Shown here piece by piece: positions 45,001 through 50,942 of a stretch of 64,000 bases of DNA. The notes beneath the pieces are model-generated. The model saw only the letters and a list, made by a program, of their open reading frames with translations, was not told the DNA's origin and made no database searches. The DNA is from Jejuia sp043557195 (GTDB taxonomy: Bacteria; Bacteroidota; Bacteroidia; Flavobacteriales; Flavobacteriaceae). The stretch spans positions 2,480,001 through 2,544,000 of the forward strand of contig CP121314.1 in the NCBI GenBank assembly GCA_043557195.1, read 5' to 3'. Numbering within the stretch: the first letter of the stretch is position 1; every line of letters starts with the position of its first letter. Both the position numbers and the translations under genes were made by a program.

Positions 45001-46424
45001 TAGCAGATTTCACCAAGGGTGAAGCTGATGTACTGCGTAAAGCCATGGGTAAAAAGCAGATTGCTGTACTTGATAAAATGAAACCAAAATTCATTGAACA
45101 AGCGAGTGCCAACGGACATGATGCTAAAATTTTGGAAAAAGTTTGGAAAGATTGGGAAGCCTTTGCAAGTTACGCCTTTAATAAATCGCACTCCACATGT
45201 TATGCTTGGATTGCTTACCAAACGGCATATTTAAAAGCGCATTACCCAGCAGAATATATGGCGGCAGTACTTTCTAATAACATGAACGACATTAAGCAGG
45301 TGACTTTCTTTATGGAAGAATGTAAACGCATGAAGTTGGATGTTTTGGGGCCAGATGTTAACGAATCTTATTATAAGTTTTCCGTAAATAAAGATGGCGC
45401 GGTGCGTTTTGGTATGGGAGCGATAAAAGGTGTTGGTCATGGAGCGGTGATGACTATTGTAGATAATCGCAAAAAGGACGGACATTATAAATCTATTTTC
45501 GATTTAGCAAAACGTATAGATTTACGAGCAGCCAATAAAAAAGCCTTTGAAAATTTAGCCTTGGCAGGTGGTTTTGACGGATTGGGCGACACCCATCGTG
45601 CCCAGTATTTTCATGATGAGGGTGATGGGATTACCTTTCTTGAAAAAGCAATTAAATATGCGCAGAAATATAAGGAAAATGAGAACTCTGCACAGGTAAG
45701 TCTGTTTGGGGAAGCGAGTGATGTACAAATACCAGAGCCCGAAGTGCCACCATGTGAGGAGTGGGGCACCATGAAAACCTTGAGTAAAGAACGAGAAGTT
45801 GTTGGGGTTTATATTTCTGGCCATCCGTTAGATGATTTTAAAACGGAGATGAAAACCTTTTGCAATGCTACAGTTGGGATGTTTAATAATTTGGAGCCTT
45901 ATGTAAATAGAGAATTGGTGTTTGGAGGTGTAGTGACTGATGTGCAGCATCGTGTAAGTAAACAAGGAAAAGGTTGGGCGTTATTTACTATTGAAGATTA
46001 TACGGATAGTTATGAGTTTAGAATTTTTGGAGAAGAATATTTAAAATACAGACACTTTTTATTACAAAACAATTTTGTTTTTGTAAAAAGCTTTGTACGC
46101 GAAGGTTGGACAAATAAAGATACAGGCAAAAAGAGCGACCCGCGGTTACAGTTTAATAGTTTTCAATTATTGCATGATGTGATGGAGCAGTATGCCAAAA
46201 AGTTGTCGATACAAGTTGATATTAAAGATTTGACGGAGCAAAAGATAATCGCTTTAAAAGAGCTACTGCACATGCACCCTGGAAATCAAGCCTTAAACTT
46301 TTTAGTGTATGATACTAAGGAAAAGATGAAACTCACGATGCCTAGTAGAAGGCAAAAGGTTAAGGTGTCTCAAGAGTTGTTAAGTGAATTGGAGGCACAG
46401 GATGTTCGGTTTAAGTTGAATTAA
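42039..46424 (+). CDS. dnaE: DNA polymerase III alpha subunit with fused N-terminal 3'-5' exonuclease
   Basis: A 1461-residue protein, about 300 residues longer than E. coli DnaE. Residues about 1-200 form a DEDD exonuclease (FDTETTG with D6/E8), so proofreading is fused. From about 258 a PHP domain starts (HLHNHSQFSVLQ), followed by the C-family core with VGPGRGSAAGS (about 647) and the catalytic PDIDIDFDDEGR (about 688), then helix-hairpin-helix and OB-fold regions near the C-terminus (FGGVVTDVQHRVSK). It is the main replicative polymerase. This fused architecture is known in Bacteroidota. The gene is monocistronic here. Confidence 0.95.
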   Translation: MYLIFDTETTGLPKRWDAPITDTDNWPRCIQIAWQLHDALGNCIDHQDYLVKPEGFNIPYDAEKIHGISTELAEEQGVPLAEVLEKFNEALGKTKFVVGQNVKFDLNIMGAEFVRGEVANPLQELPVLDTCTEHTAQLCQIPGGRYGKFKLPTLTELHEFLFNTPFAEAHNATADVEATTRCFFELVRLGEYTKEQLDVQPDYFENFKRENPDTIQTIGLKHINLKKESAKIRERIETAKSSISSEDIKQNASDLADVDFVHLHNHSQFSVLQSTMSVSDLASAAAEHKMPAVALTDHANMMGAFHFINAINKVNSGIKAKIAKAEENGETTEAKLIKPIVGCEFFVCEDHTDKTRKDNGYQIVLLAKNKNGYHNLAKLSSHAFVDGFYYLPRIDKKLIQQYKEDLIVLTGNLYGEVPSKVLNIGENQAEEALLWWKNEFGDDLYVELMRHNQEDENRVNPTLIKLAKKHDVKLVATNNTYYQNQEDANAHDILLCVKDGEKQATPIGRGRGYRYGLPNQEYYFKSSEEMKALFRDIPEAIINVQEVVDKVEAFQLARDVLLPAFDIPDEFKHKEDEVDGGKRGENAYLKHLVYEGAKKRYGEPLSEEVTERLDFELSVIENTGYPGYFLIVEDFIREARNMDVSVGPGRGSAAGSVAAYCLWITNIDPLKYDLLFERFLNPDRISMPDIDIDFDDEGRSRVMDYVIEKYGANQVAQIITYGTMAAKSSIRDTARVLDLPLFDADRIAKLIPNMSKLNKIFGLDEKELGKKFRAEDLEKVNQLLNISEGSDLEAETVNTARALEGSVRNTGIHACGVIITPDDITKFVPVATAKDSDLYVTQFDNSVVEDAGLLKMDFLGLKTLTLIKDTVKIVKAKHDIQLDPESFPLDDEKTYELFQRGETVGVFQYESPGMQKHLRDLKPTVFEDLIAMNALYRPGPMEYIPSFVRRKHGDEEIEYDLPAMEEYLKETYGITVYQEQVMLLSQSLADFTKGEADVLRKAMGKKQIAVLDKMKPKFIEQASANGHDAKILEKVWKDWEAFASYAFNKSHSTCYAWIAYQTAYLKAHYPAEYMAAVLSNNMNDIKQVTFFMEECKRMKLDVLGPDVNESYYKFSVNKDGAVRFGMGAIKGVGHGAVMTIVDNRKKDGHYKSIFDLAKRIDLRAANKKAFENLALAGGFDGLGDTHRAQYFHDEGDGITFLEKAIKYAQKYKENENSAQVSLFGEASDVQIPEPEVPPCEEWGTMKTLSKEREVVGVYISGHPLDDFKTEMKTFCNATVGMFNNLEPYVNRELVFGGVVTDVQHRVSKQGKGWALFTIEDYTDSYEFRIFGEEYLKYRHFLLQNNFVFVKSFVREGWTNKDTGKKSDPRLQFNSFQLLHDVMEQYAKKLSIQVDIKDLTEQKIIALKELLHMHPGNQALNFLVYDTKEKMKLTMPSRRQKVKVSQELLSELEAQDVRFKLN

Positions 46425-46439
46425 GTTCTAATTTTAGCA

Positions 46440-46536
46440 TCATTCTGAGCTTTTTCATTAGAAAAAAAGTGTGAGAATCTGTTTAATTTTATTTTTATAA
46501 TAAACAGATTGTTACGTCGTGTCTCCTCAAAATGAC
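46440..46536. repeat. Nested inverted repeat element between dnaE and the ArsR gene
   Basis: Outer arms TCATTCTGAG (46440-46449) and CTCAAAATGA (46526-46535) are inverted with one mismatch. Inner arms AATCTGTTTA (46476-46485) and TAAACAGATT (46501-46510) are perfect. It resembles a dispersed intergenic repeat of the 'CATTCTGAGC...GAATCTG' type. Confidence 0.6.
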
Positions 46537-46544
46537 ACCGAGTA

Positions 46545-46868
46545 TTAAGCCTTACCATCCAAATAATCCCCCAAACTACCCAGTTTATCATCCCAGAATT
46601 GTTCATAGAATTTTAACCATTTGTTTACTTCTTGCAGTTCCTCGGGGTTGGCATTACAAAAGCGTTCACGTCCTTCAGCTTTGATATGTACCAAACCTGC
46701 TTCTTCCAAAGTTTTAATATGTTTGGTAACACCTTGTCGTGTCATTTCAAATTGATTTGAGATTTGCGTAATGGATAGGGCTGAGGTTGCAATAACCAAG
46801 GCATGAAAAATTTCACGCCTTGTTGGGTCCGCAATGGCTTTAAACAATCGGGTAATTTTATCCTGCAT
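46545..46868 (-). CDS. ArsR-family transcriptional regulator
   Basis: A 107-residue winged-helix protein: LFKAIADPTRREIFHALV, then ITQISNQFEMTRQGVTKHIKTLEEAGLVHI with the recognition helix, and the WLKFYEQFWDDKL C-terminus typical of the ArsR subgroup that pairs with AHSA1/SRPBCC genes. No metal-binding Cys set is visible. It overlaps the end of the downstream-reading AHSA1 gene by 11 bp, so the two are translationally linked. Confidence 0.88.
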   Translation of the reverse strand: MQDKITRLFKAIADPTRREIFHALVIATSALSITQISNQFEMTRQGVTKHIKTLEEAGLVHIKAEGRERFCNANPEELQEVNKWLKFYEQFWDDKLGSLGDYLDGKA

Positions 46869-47289
46869 TAACTTCTTCTTTTAAGTAGCTGGTTAAACCG
46901 TTAATGCAATTATCCCATCCGCCATTAAAGCTTTCGAACATGGCTACTGCTGTTTCGCCTGCGTAGTTTGAAATTCCTGAATGTTCAAGAGTGAGTTTTG
47001 TGCCTTCTGAGGTGGTCTTTAATTCCCATTTTACGGTGGTTTCGGTTTCTGTGCCGCCAACTATCCACGTGTAAATTAAAGTGTAAGGGTTTGCTTCGAT
47101 AATTTCCCCGCCAATGGTGGTGCAACCTTTTTCGTTTGGTGGAGAGGTGAATAGATATTTGTATCCTTTTTCGGCTTTAAAATCGGCTGGGATAAACCAT
47201 GTTGAGATTTCTTCAGCCTTTGTAATAGCATTCCATACTTGGTCTATCGCGTGATTGAACACCACTTCTTTTGTAATTACATCTTTCAT
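46858..47289 (-). CDS. SRPBCC/AHSA1-family (START-like) protein
   Basis: A 143-residue protein of the AHSA1-like SRPBCC family: VFNHAIDQVWNAITKAEEISTWF at the start, LIYTWIVGGTETETTVKWEL in the middle and FESFNGGWDNCINGLTSYLKEE at the end. The fold forms a hydrophobic pocket. It is the partner of the ArsR-type regulator, a very common pair in Bacteroidota whose ligand is unknown. The pair is probably autoregulated. Confidence 0.85.
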   Translation of the reverse strand: MKDVITKEVVFNHAIDQVWNAITKAEEISTWFIPADFKAEKGYKYLFTSPPNEKGCTTIGGEIIEANPYTLIYTWIVGGTETETTVKWELKTTSEGTKLTLEHSGISNYAGETAVAMFESFNGGWDNCINGLTSYLKEEVNAG

Positions 47290-47427
47290 TATAGTTCGGT
47301 TTTTTGATTAATATGCAACTTTATGGTTGCTAAACTAAGATAAATAAATTTAATACGCAACTTTTTAGTTGCGTAATGTAACATTCTATTATTTTTTGCT
47401 ACAGATATGCTATTAAAACCTATTATT

Positions 47428-47607
47428 ATGAAAGCAACTAAAAATTTATTACTGTTTATTGGTTCTATGGCATTGTCTGCTTCCTTTTTTGGAATAGTTA
47501 ACGGCGATGCTTTTACTGAGCATATTTTAAATATTGTATGTGGCTCTAGTTTAATTTTTGGATATTTTCAGTTTAATAAGCTGAACGGGACTGAAGGTAA
47601 ATGTTAG
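47428..47607 (+). CDS. Small membrane protein
   Basis: A 59-residue protein from the ATG at 47428; a longer form starts at 47407. It has two hydrophobic segments (about 6-22 LLLFIGSMALSASFFGI and 33-50 ILNIVCGSSLIFGYFQF). No family recognised. It is divergent from the AHSA1 gene and is followed by a dispersed repeat. Confidence 0.5.
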   Translation: MKATKNLLLFIGSMALSASFFGIVNGDAFTEHILNIVCGSSLIFGYFQFNKLNGTEGKC

Positions 47608-47625
47608 AACATAATTTTCTGGATA

Positions 47626-47729
47626 TGCCCGCGCAAGGGATAGTAGCGGCAGCTTTTGGCGAGGCGGGCATCGAGCCAAAACTATTAGCGGATAGCCCGA
47701 CCCCGACCTAAGGAGGGGTTGCGCCCAAA
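47626..47729 (-). repeat. Dispersed intergenic repeat, copy D (minus orientation)
   Basis: On the minus strand it reads GGGCGCAACCCCTCCTTAGG, then a GTCGGGGTCGGGCTATCCGC block, ending near ACTATCCCTTGCGCGGGC. Same family as copies A-C. It lies in the 242-bp gap before trxA and contains no gene. Confidence 0.65.
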
Positions 47730-47802
47730 CCAAATAAACCTAACTGATGCCGTTATAGGGAAAACAAATTGACGGTTTGTAAGCTTTGGAATATTTTTTG
47801 AC

Positions 47803-47810
47803 TAATTTTG
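47803..47810 (+). promoter_or_regulatory. Bacteroidota -7 promoter element upstream of trxA
   Basis: TAATTTTG followed by TG, 39 nt before the trxA ATG. A TTTG lies 20-25 nt upstream and could be part of the -33 region. Confidence 0.5.
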
Positions 47811-47849
47811 TGTAATTAAAATGAATTAAGAATTTAATAAATATATATT

Positions 47850-48167
47850 ATGGCATTAGAGATAACAGATGCAACGTTTGAAGAAACTGTATTAAAGAGT
47901 GATAAACCTGTTTTGGTTGATTTTTGGGCTGCGTGGTGTGGACCTTGTAGAATGGTGGGACCAGTAATTGAGCAAATTAGTGATGAGTATGATGGTAAAG
48001 CTGTTGTTGGTAAGGTAGATGTAGATGCTAACCAAGAGTTTGCTGCTAAATATGGTGTGCGTAATATTCCAACAGTTTTGGTGTTCCAAAACGGTGAAGT
48101 GGTTGGAAGACAGGTAGGCGTTGCGCCTAAAAATGCATATACTGAAGCGATAGACGCGCTTTTGTAA
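47850..48167 (+). CDS. trxA: Thioredoxin
   Basis: A 105-residue thioredoxin with the active site WCGPC (C30 and C33) in VDFWAAWCGPCRMVGP, and the cis-Pro loop NIPTVLVF near residue 73. It reduces protein disulfides in the cytoplasm. No signal peptide. A terminator separates it from the ClpP-like gene, so it is its own transcription unit. Confidence 0.95.
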   Translation: MALEITDATFEETVLKSDKPVLVDFWAAWCGPCRMVGPVIEQISDEYDGKAVVGKVDVDANQEFAAKYGVRNIPTVLVFQNGEVVGRQVGVAPKNAYTEAIDALL

Positions 48168-48189
48168 TCGAAAAAGAAAAGAAAGTTGA

Positions 48190-48219
48190 AAAGGTTTGCC
48201 ATATGGTGAACCTTTTTTT
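48190..48219 (+). terminator. Rho-independent terminator after trxA
   Basis: AAGGTTTGCC-ATAT-GGTGAACCTT stem (one G-T pair) followed by a T-run, 22 bp after the trxA stop. Confidence 0.75.
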
Positions 48220-48250
48220 ATTTTAGATGTTTATTAAATAAAACTTTAAG

Positions 48251-48790
48251 ATGAGTAAAAATAAAGTGCAAGATGCCATTGACGGTAAGTTAATTGAACA
48301 GCGTAAAGTGTTTTTATGGGGTATGGTGAATGATGATTCGGCTAAACACGTGATAGATAGATTATTGTATTTGGATGCGCTAGAAACTGCAGATATTCAG
48401 TTATACATTAATAGTCCGGGTGGTTATGTTACCTCTGGGTTTGCTATGTATGATACTATACAATCTTTAAAAAGTGATGTATCTACCATTTGTACAGGTT
48501 TGGCGGCTTCTATGGGATCTATTTTATTGTCTGTAGGAACTAAAGGAAAACGTTTTATTCAGCCACATGCGCGTGTTATGATTCACCAACCTAGTGGAGG
48601 TGCTCGAGGGCAAGCGAGTGATATAGAAATCACTGCTCAAGAGATTTTAAAAACCAAAGAGTTGAGTGCACAGATTTTGGCAGACAATTGTGGGCAGACT
48701 TTTGAAAAGGTGATGAAAGATTTTAATCGTGACCATTGGATGGGAGCAGAGGAGTCTGTTGCCTATGGCATTGTAGATAAAATGATATAA
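48251..48790 (+). CDS. ClpP-family serine protease (short paralogue)
   Basis: A 179-residue protein of the ClpP family. The catalytic Ser87 is in GLAASMGS and His112 in VMIHQPSGG. The handle segment GQASDIEITAQEILK is present. It lacks the N-terminal extension of the main ClpP of about 220 residues. With Ser and His intact it is probably active, perhaps as a second ring component or an independent subunit. The DUF58 gene starts directly at its stop. Confidence 0.88.
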   Translation: MSKNKVQDAIDGKLIEQRKVFLWGMVNDDSAKHVIDRLLYLDALETADIQLYINSPGGYVTSGFAMYDTIQSLKSDVSTICTGLAASMGSILLSVGTKGKRFIQPHARVMIHQPSGGARGQASDIEITAQEILKTKELSAQILADNCGQTFEKVMKDFNRDHWMGAEESVAYGIVDKMI

Positions 48791-49498
48791 TTGGATATAC
48801 AAACGGAACTTAATAAAGCCGAAGGTTTTAAAAACCTAGAGCTACTTGCAAAACAAGTGGTTGAAGGCTTTATTGCAGGGATGCATAAGAGTCCGTTTCA
48901 TGGGTTTTCTGCAGAATTTGCAGAACACAAGATTTACAATCGTGGTGAAAGTACACGCCATATAGATTGGAAATTATATGCCAAAACTGATAAGCTATAT
49001 ACCAAACGTTATGATGATGAGACGAATTTGCGTTGTCACATCATATTGGATAACAGTAGCTCCATGCATTATCCAAAATTGGAGTCTTTTTCTATTGACA
49101 GTTTAAATAAAATTGGATTTTCGGTATTGGCTGCTGCGTCTTTAATGCAGATTTTGAAACGTCAGCGTGATGCCGTAGGCTTAAGTATTTATAGTGATAA
49201 CTATGATTATTACGCGCCCGAGAAGGGTAGTGAGCGTCATCATCAAATGTTGTTGAATCATTTAAGTGATGCTGTAATTTCGAAACCCTTAAATAAAGAA
49301 ACTGAAACTTATAAGTATTTGCATGAAATTGCAGAAAAGATTCATAGACGTTCTATGATATTTTTATTTACGGATATGTTTCAAACCTCTGAAGATGAGG
49401 TGAAGTTGTTTGAGGCGCTTCGGCATTTATTGCCTGTCACGCAAGGGGTCGCGGGTTCGAGTCCCGTCCAGACCGCAAATATTGCAAAAAAGCTCTGA
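48791..49498 (+). CDS. DUF58 domain protein, C-terminally truncated by fusion to a tRNA fragment
   Basis: The frame starts at a TTG directly after the clpP-like stop. Residues 1-213 match the DUF58 family of MoxR-associated proteins: PFHGFSAEFAEHKIYNRGESTRHIDWKLYAKTDKLYTKRY, the vWA-like DNSSSM and LFTDMFQTSEDEVKLFEALRHL. Flavobacterial homologues continue for about 70-80 residues. Here the sequence switches at 49430 into the 3' part of a tRNA-Asp gene, which adds 22 unrelated residues (LPVTQGVAGSSPVQ...) before a stop. The product lacks the last quarter of the domain and is probably not functional. Confidence 0.8.
   Translation: MDIQTELNKAEGFKNLELLAKQVVEGFIAGMHKSPFHGFSAEFAEHKIYNRGESTRHIDWKLYAKTDKLYTKRYDDETNLRCHIILDNSSSMHYPKLESFSIDSLNKIGFSVLAAASLMQILKRQRDAVGLSIYSDNYDYYAPEKGSERHHQMLLNHLSDAVISKPLNKETETYKYLHEIAEKIHRRSMIFLFTDMFQTSEDEVKLFEALRHLLPVTQGVAGSSPVQTANIAKKL
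49430..49475 (+). tRNA. Partial tRNA-Asp(GTC), 3' part only
   Basis: The sequence contains the right half of a tRNA: anticodon loop CTGTCAC (49434-49440) with anticodon GTC, stem 3' strand GCAAG, variable GGGTC, T-arm GCGGG-TTCGAGT-CCCGT, acceptor 3' strand CCAGACC and discriminator G. The D-arm and the 5' acceptor strand (expected GGTCTGG) are missing; the match stops inside the anticodon stem at 49430, where DUF58 coding sequence begins. It cannot fold as a functional tRNA. Break point and extent (anticodon arm to 3' end) are those of an integrase att core duplication. Confidence 0.8.
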
Positions 49499-49516
49499 GA
49501 AATTAGGGCTTTTTTA
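49486..49516 (+). terminator. Terminator after the tRNA fragment
   Basis: AAAAAGCTCT and GGGCTTTTTT stem (with G-T pairs) and a T-run. It probably belonged to the tRNA transcription unit. Confidence 0.6.
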
Positions 49517-49582
49517 GTATTAAGATGTTGTGTTGTTCACGCCTTAGGCGTGACGTAGTTTACCAATTTGATTGGTAACCAA

Positions 49583-49658
49583 TGGAAAGCTTTCCTTTTT
49601 TCTGAATAAGAAGATTGGGATGCTTTTTTGTTTTACAGGCTATATGTAACTATATATC
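49583..49658. repeat. Direct repeat, copy 1 (second copy at 50845-50930)
   Basis: Shares an exact 21-bp core (49598-49618) and a longer imperfect match of about 50 bp with 50878-50930; a further TGTAAC block at 49645-49658 matches 50845-50858. The two copies flank the T9SS protein gene. Part of the 311-bp gap between DUF58 and that gene, which holds nothing else recognised. Confidence 0.55.
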
Positions 49659-49746
49659 GATTTGCTTACTACAGAATTTTAGATAAACTCTGATATGTTA
49701 ATTGCTTATACTAATGAATTTTCATAGTTTCTTAATTAGAAAAAAA

Positions 49747-49778
49747 TATGGGCTACATATTCACTATTGTAGCCCATA
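49747..49778 (-). terminator. Terminator of the T9SS protein gene
   Basis: TATGGGCTACA and TGTAGCCCATA form an 11-bp stem. On the minus strand it is followed by a T-run. It lies about 30 bp after the stop at 49810. Confidence 0.75.
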
Positions 49779-49809
49779 GGTTTTTCGGTTATATTTTTAA
49801 TTTATAGTA

Positions 49810-50532
49810 TTAGAAAATAACTTTCTTAGAAGCCGTTCCAGATATTGTAGCCACCTTTACGATATAAATAGTTGAACTATTGAACTCAAAATCTAGTTTT
49901 TCTTGGTTTTTTAATTCTTTTGAAGCTAAAACACGCCCTAGCAAATCTATAATTTGAATGTTACCAGAAATGTCTTTTAAAGAAACGCCTGTTTTGGATA
50001 TTGTGAAATTATTTTTTATCACAGCATCATCTACAGATAAAGTGCCTTGAGTTACTTTCCAGTCTGATACAATTAATTGAGAGCCACTGCCACCTCTAAC
50101 AATACCAAACGTATAGTCTCCAGCACTTGGTATATTTACAACTTTAGTATAAGTTACAAACGTATTGTTATTGGCCGGATTGCTTACAATAATAGGAGTT
50201 GCAGGTGTTCCGCCATCTGGCCAAACATCTTGAATATAGGGAAGAACAGCAGAATTTTGAACTACCATATGTGCTTCCATAGTATAATTACCGGCTGCTA
50301 AGCCTGTTGCTGTATAGGTAAGAGAGCTGTTTCCAAGTATTTTTACACCCCATTTACCACCAAATTGGTTTGATTGTATTGTGCCAGTTGAGGCGTATCC
50401 AGCTGGTAAGCTACTGACAAAGGCGTCAGCTTCGGATTGATTGGCCAATGAAAACTCAAATACTTGTGCGTTTAAATTTAATGTTCCGATCATTAAACCT
50501 AGCATTATAAATAATAATGTAATTTTTTTCAT
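49810..50532 (-). CDS. Secreted protein with T9SS type A sorting domain
   Basis: A 240-residue protein. The preferred start is at 50532 because it gives a signal peptide (MKKITLLFIMLGLMIGTLNLNAQ); the upstream in-frame extension has no such signal. A beta-rich cargo region follows (LSVDDAVIKNNFTISKTGVSL begins the tail), then a C-terminal sorting domain (NIQIIDLLGRVLASKELKN, STIYIVKVATISGTASKKVIF). It is expected to be secreted by the type IX system. Cargo function unknown. The gene is bracketed by a direct repeat, suggesting insertion. Confidence 0.75.
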   Translation of the reverse strand: MKKITLLFIMLGLMIGTLNLNAQVFEFSLANQSEADAFVSSLPAGYASTGTIQSNQFGGKWGVKILGNSSLTYTATGLAAGNYTMEAHMVVQNSAVLPYIQDVWPDGGTPATPIIVSNPANNNTFVTYTKVVNIPSAGDYTFGIVRGGSGSQLIVSDWKVTQGTLSVDDAVIKNNFTISKTGVSLKDISGNIQIIDLLGRVLASKELKNQEKLDFEFNSSTIYIVKVATISGTASKKVIF

Positions 50533-50942
50533 AATTTTAATTTGTTTAGTGATTAATAGTTGGTTTATCAATTCGCTAAAATTCATTTTAGAGATTGTTC
50601 TACAAAGGTTTAAATATTTGTGTGTCTGGGGTGAGGCTATAACTGGATTGAAACTTGACAAAAAGTTATATACCCGATAAAAGCCTTTTTTAATGGATTA
50701 TCAACTTGAAAAAACCTTAATAGGATTAATTCAGGATTTATTGTGAACAAATATTTAGATTAACAAGTTGGTTGTTTTGGGAGTTTAATTTTGAATTATT
50801 AATATTAAGATTTTGTGTTATCTCATTAATTATTTATTGTTTACTGTAACTACATATCTATATTATAAATTAACGTTTGGAAAGTATTCTCTTTTCTGAA
50901 TAAGAAGATTGGAATATTTTTGTTTTCACATGTTTTTTACAA
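50533..50942. other. 410-bp intergenic region upstream of the T9SS protein gene
   Basis: Contains the second copy of the direct repeat (50845-50930) near the dnaE2-like stop. The remainder is AT-rich with no open frame above noise and no clear promoter, though the T9SS gene must be read from it. Confidence 0.4.
50845..50930. repeat. Direct repeat, copy 2
   Basis: Matches 49583-49658 in two blocks (exact 21-bp core at 50892-50912). It lies just downstream of the dnaE2-like gene, whose stop is at 50943. Confidence 0.55.

Noticed and set aside
45555..45824. 89-residue minus-strand frame inside dnaE
   Set aside because: Antisense to the conserved C-terminal region of DnaE, whose frame is unquestionable.
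46421..46606. 61-residue minus-strand frame between dnaE and arsR
   Set aside because: It overlaps the nested inverted repeat and the ArsR gene end in another frame, and has no signal or motif.
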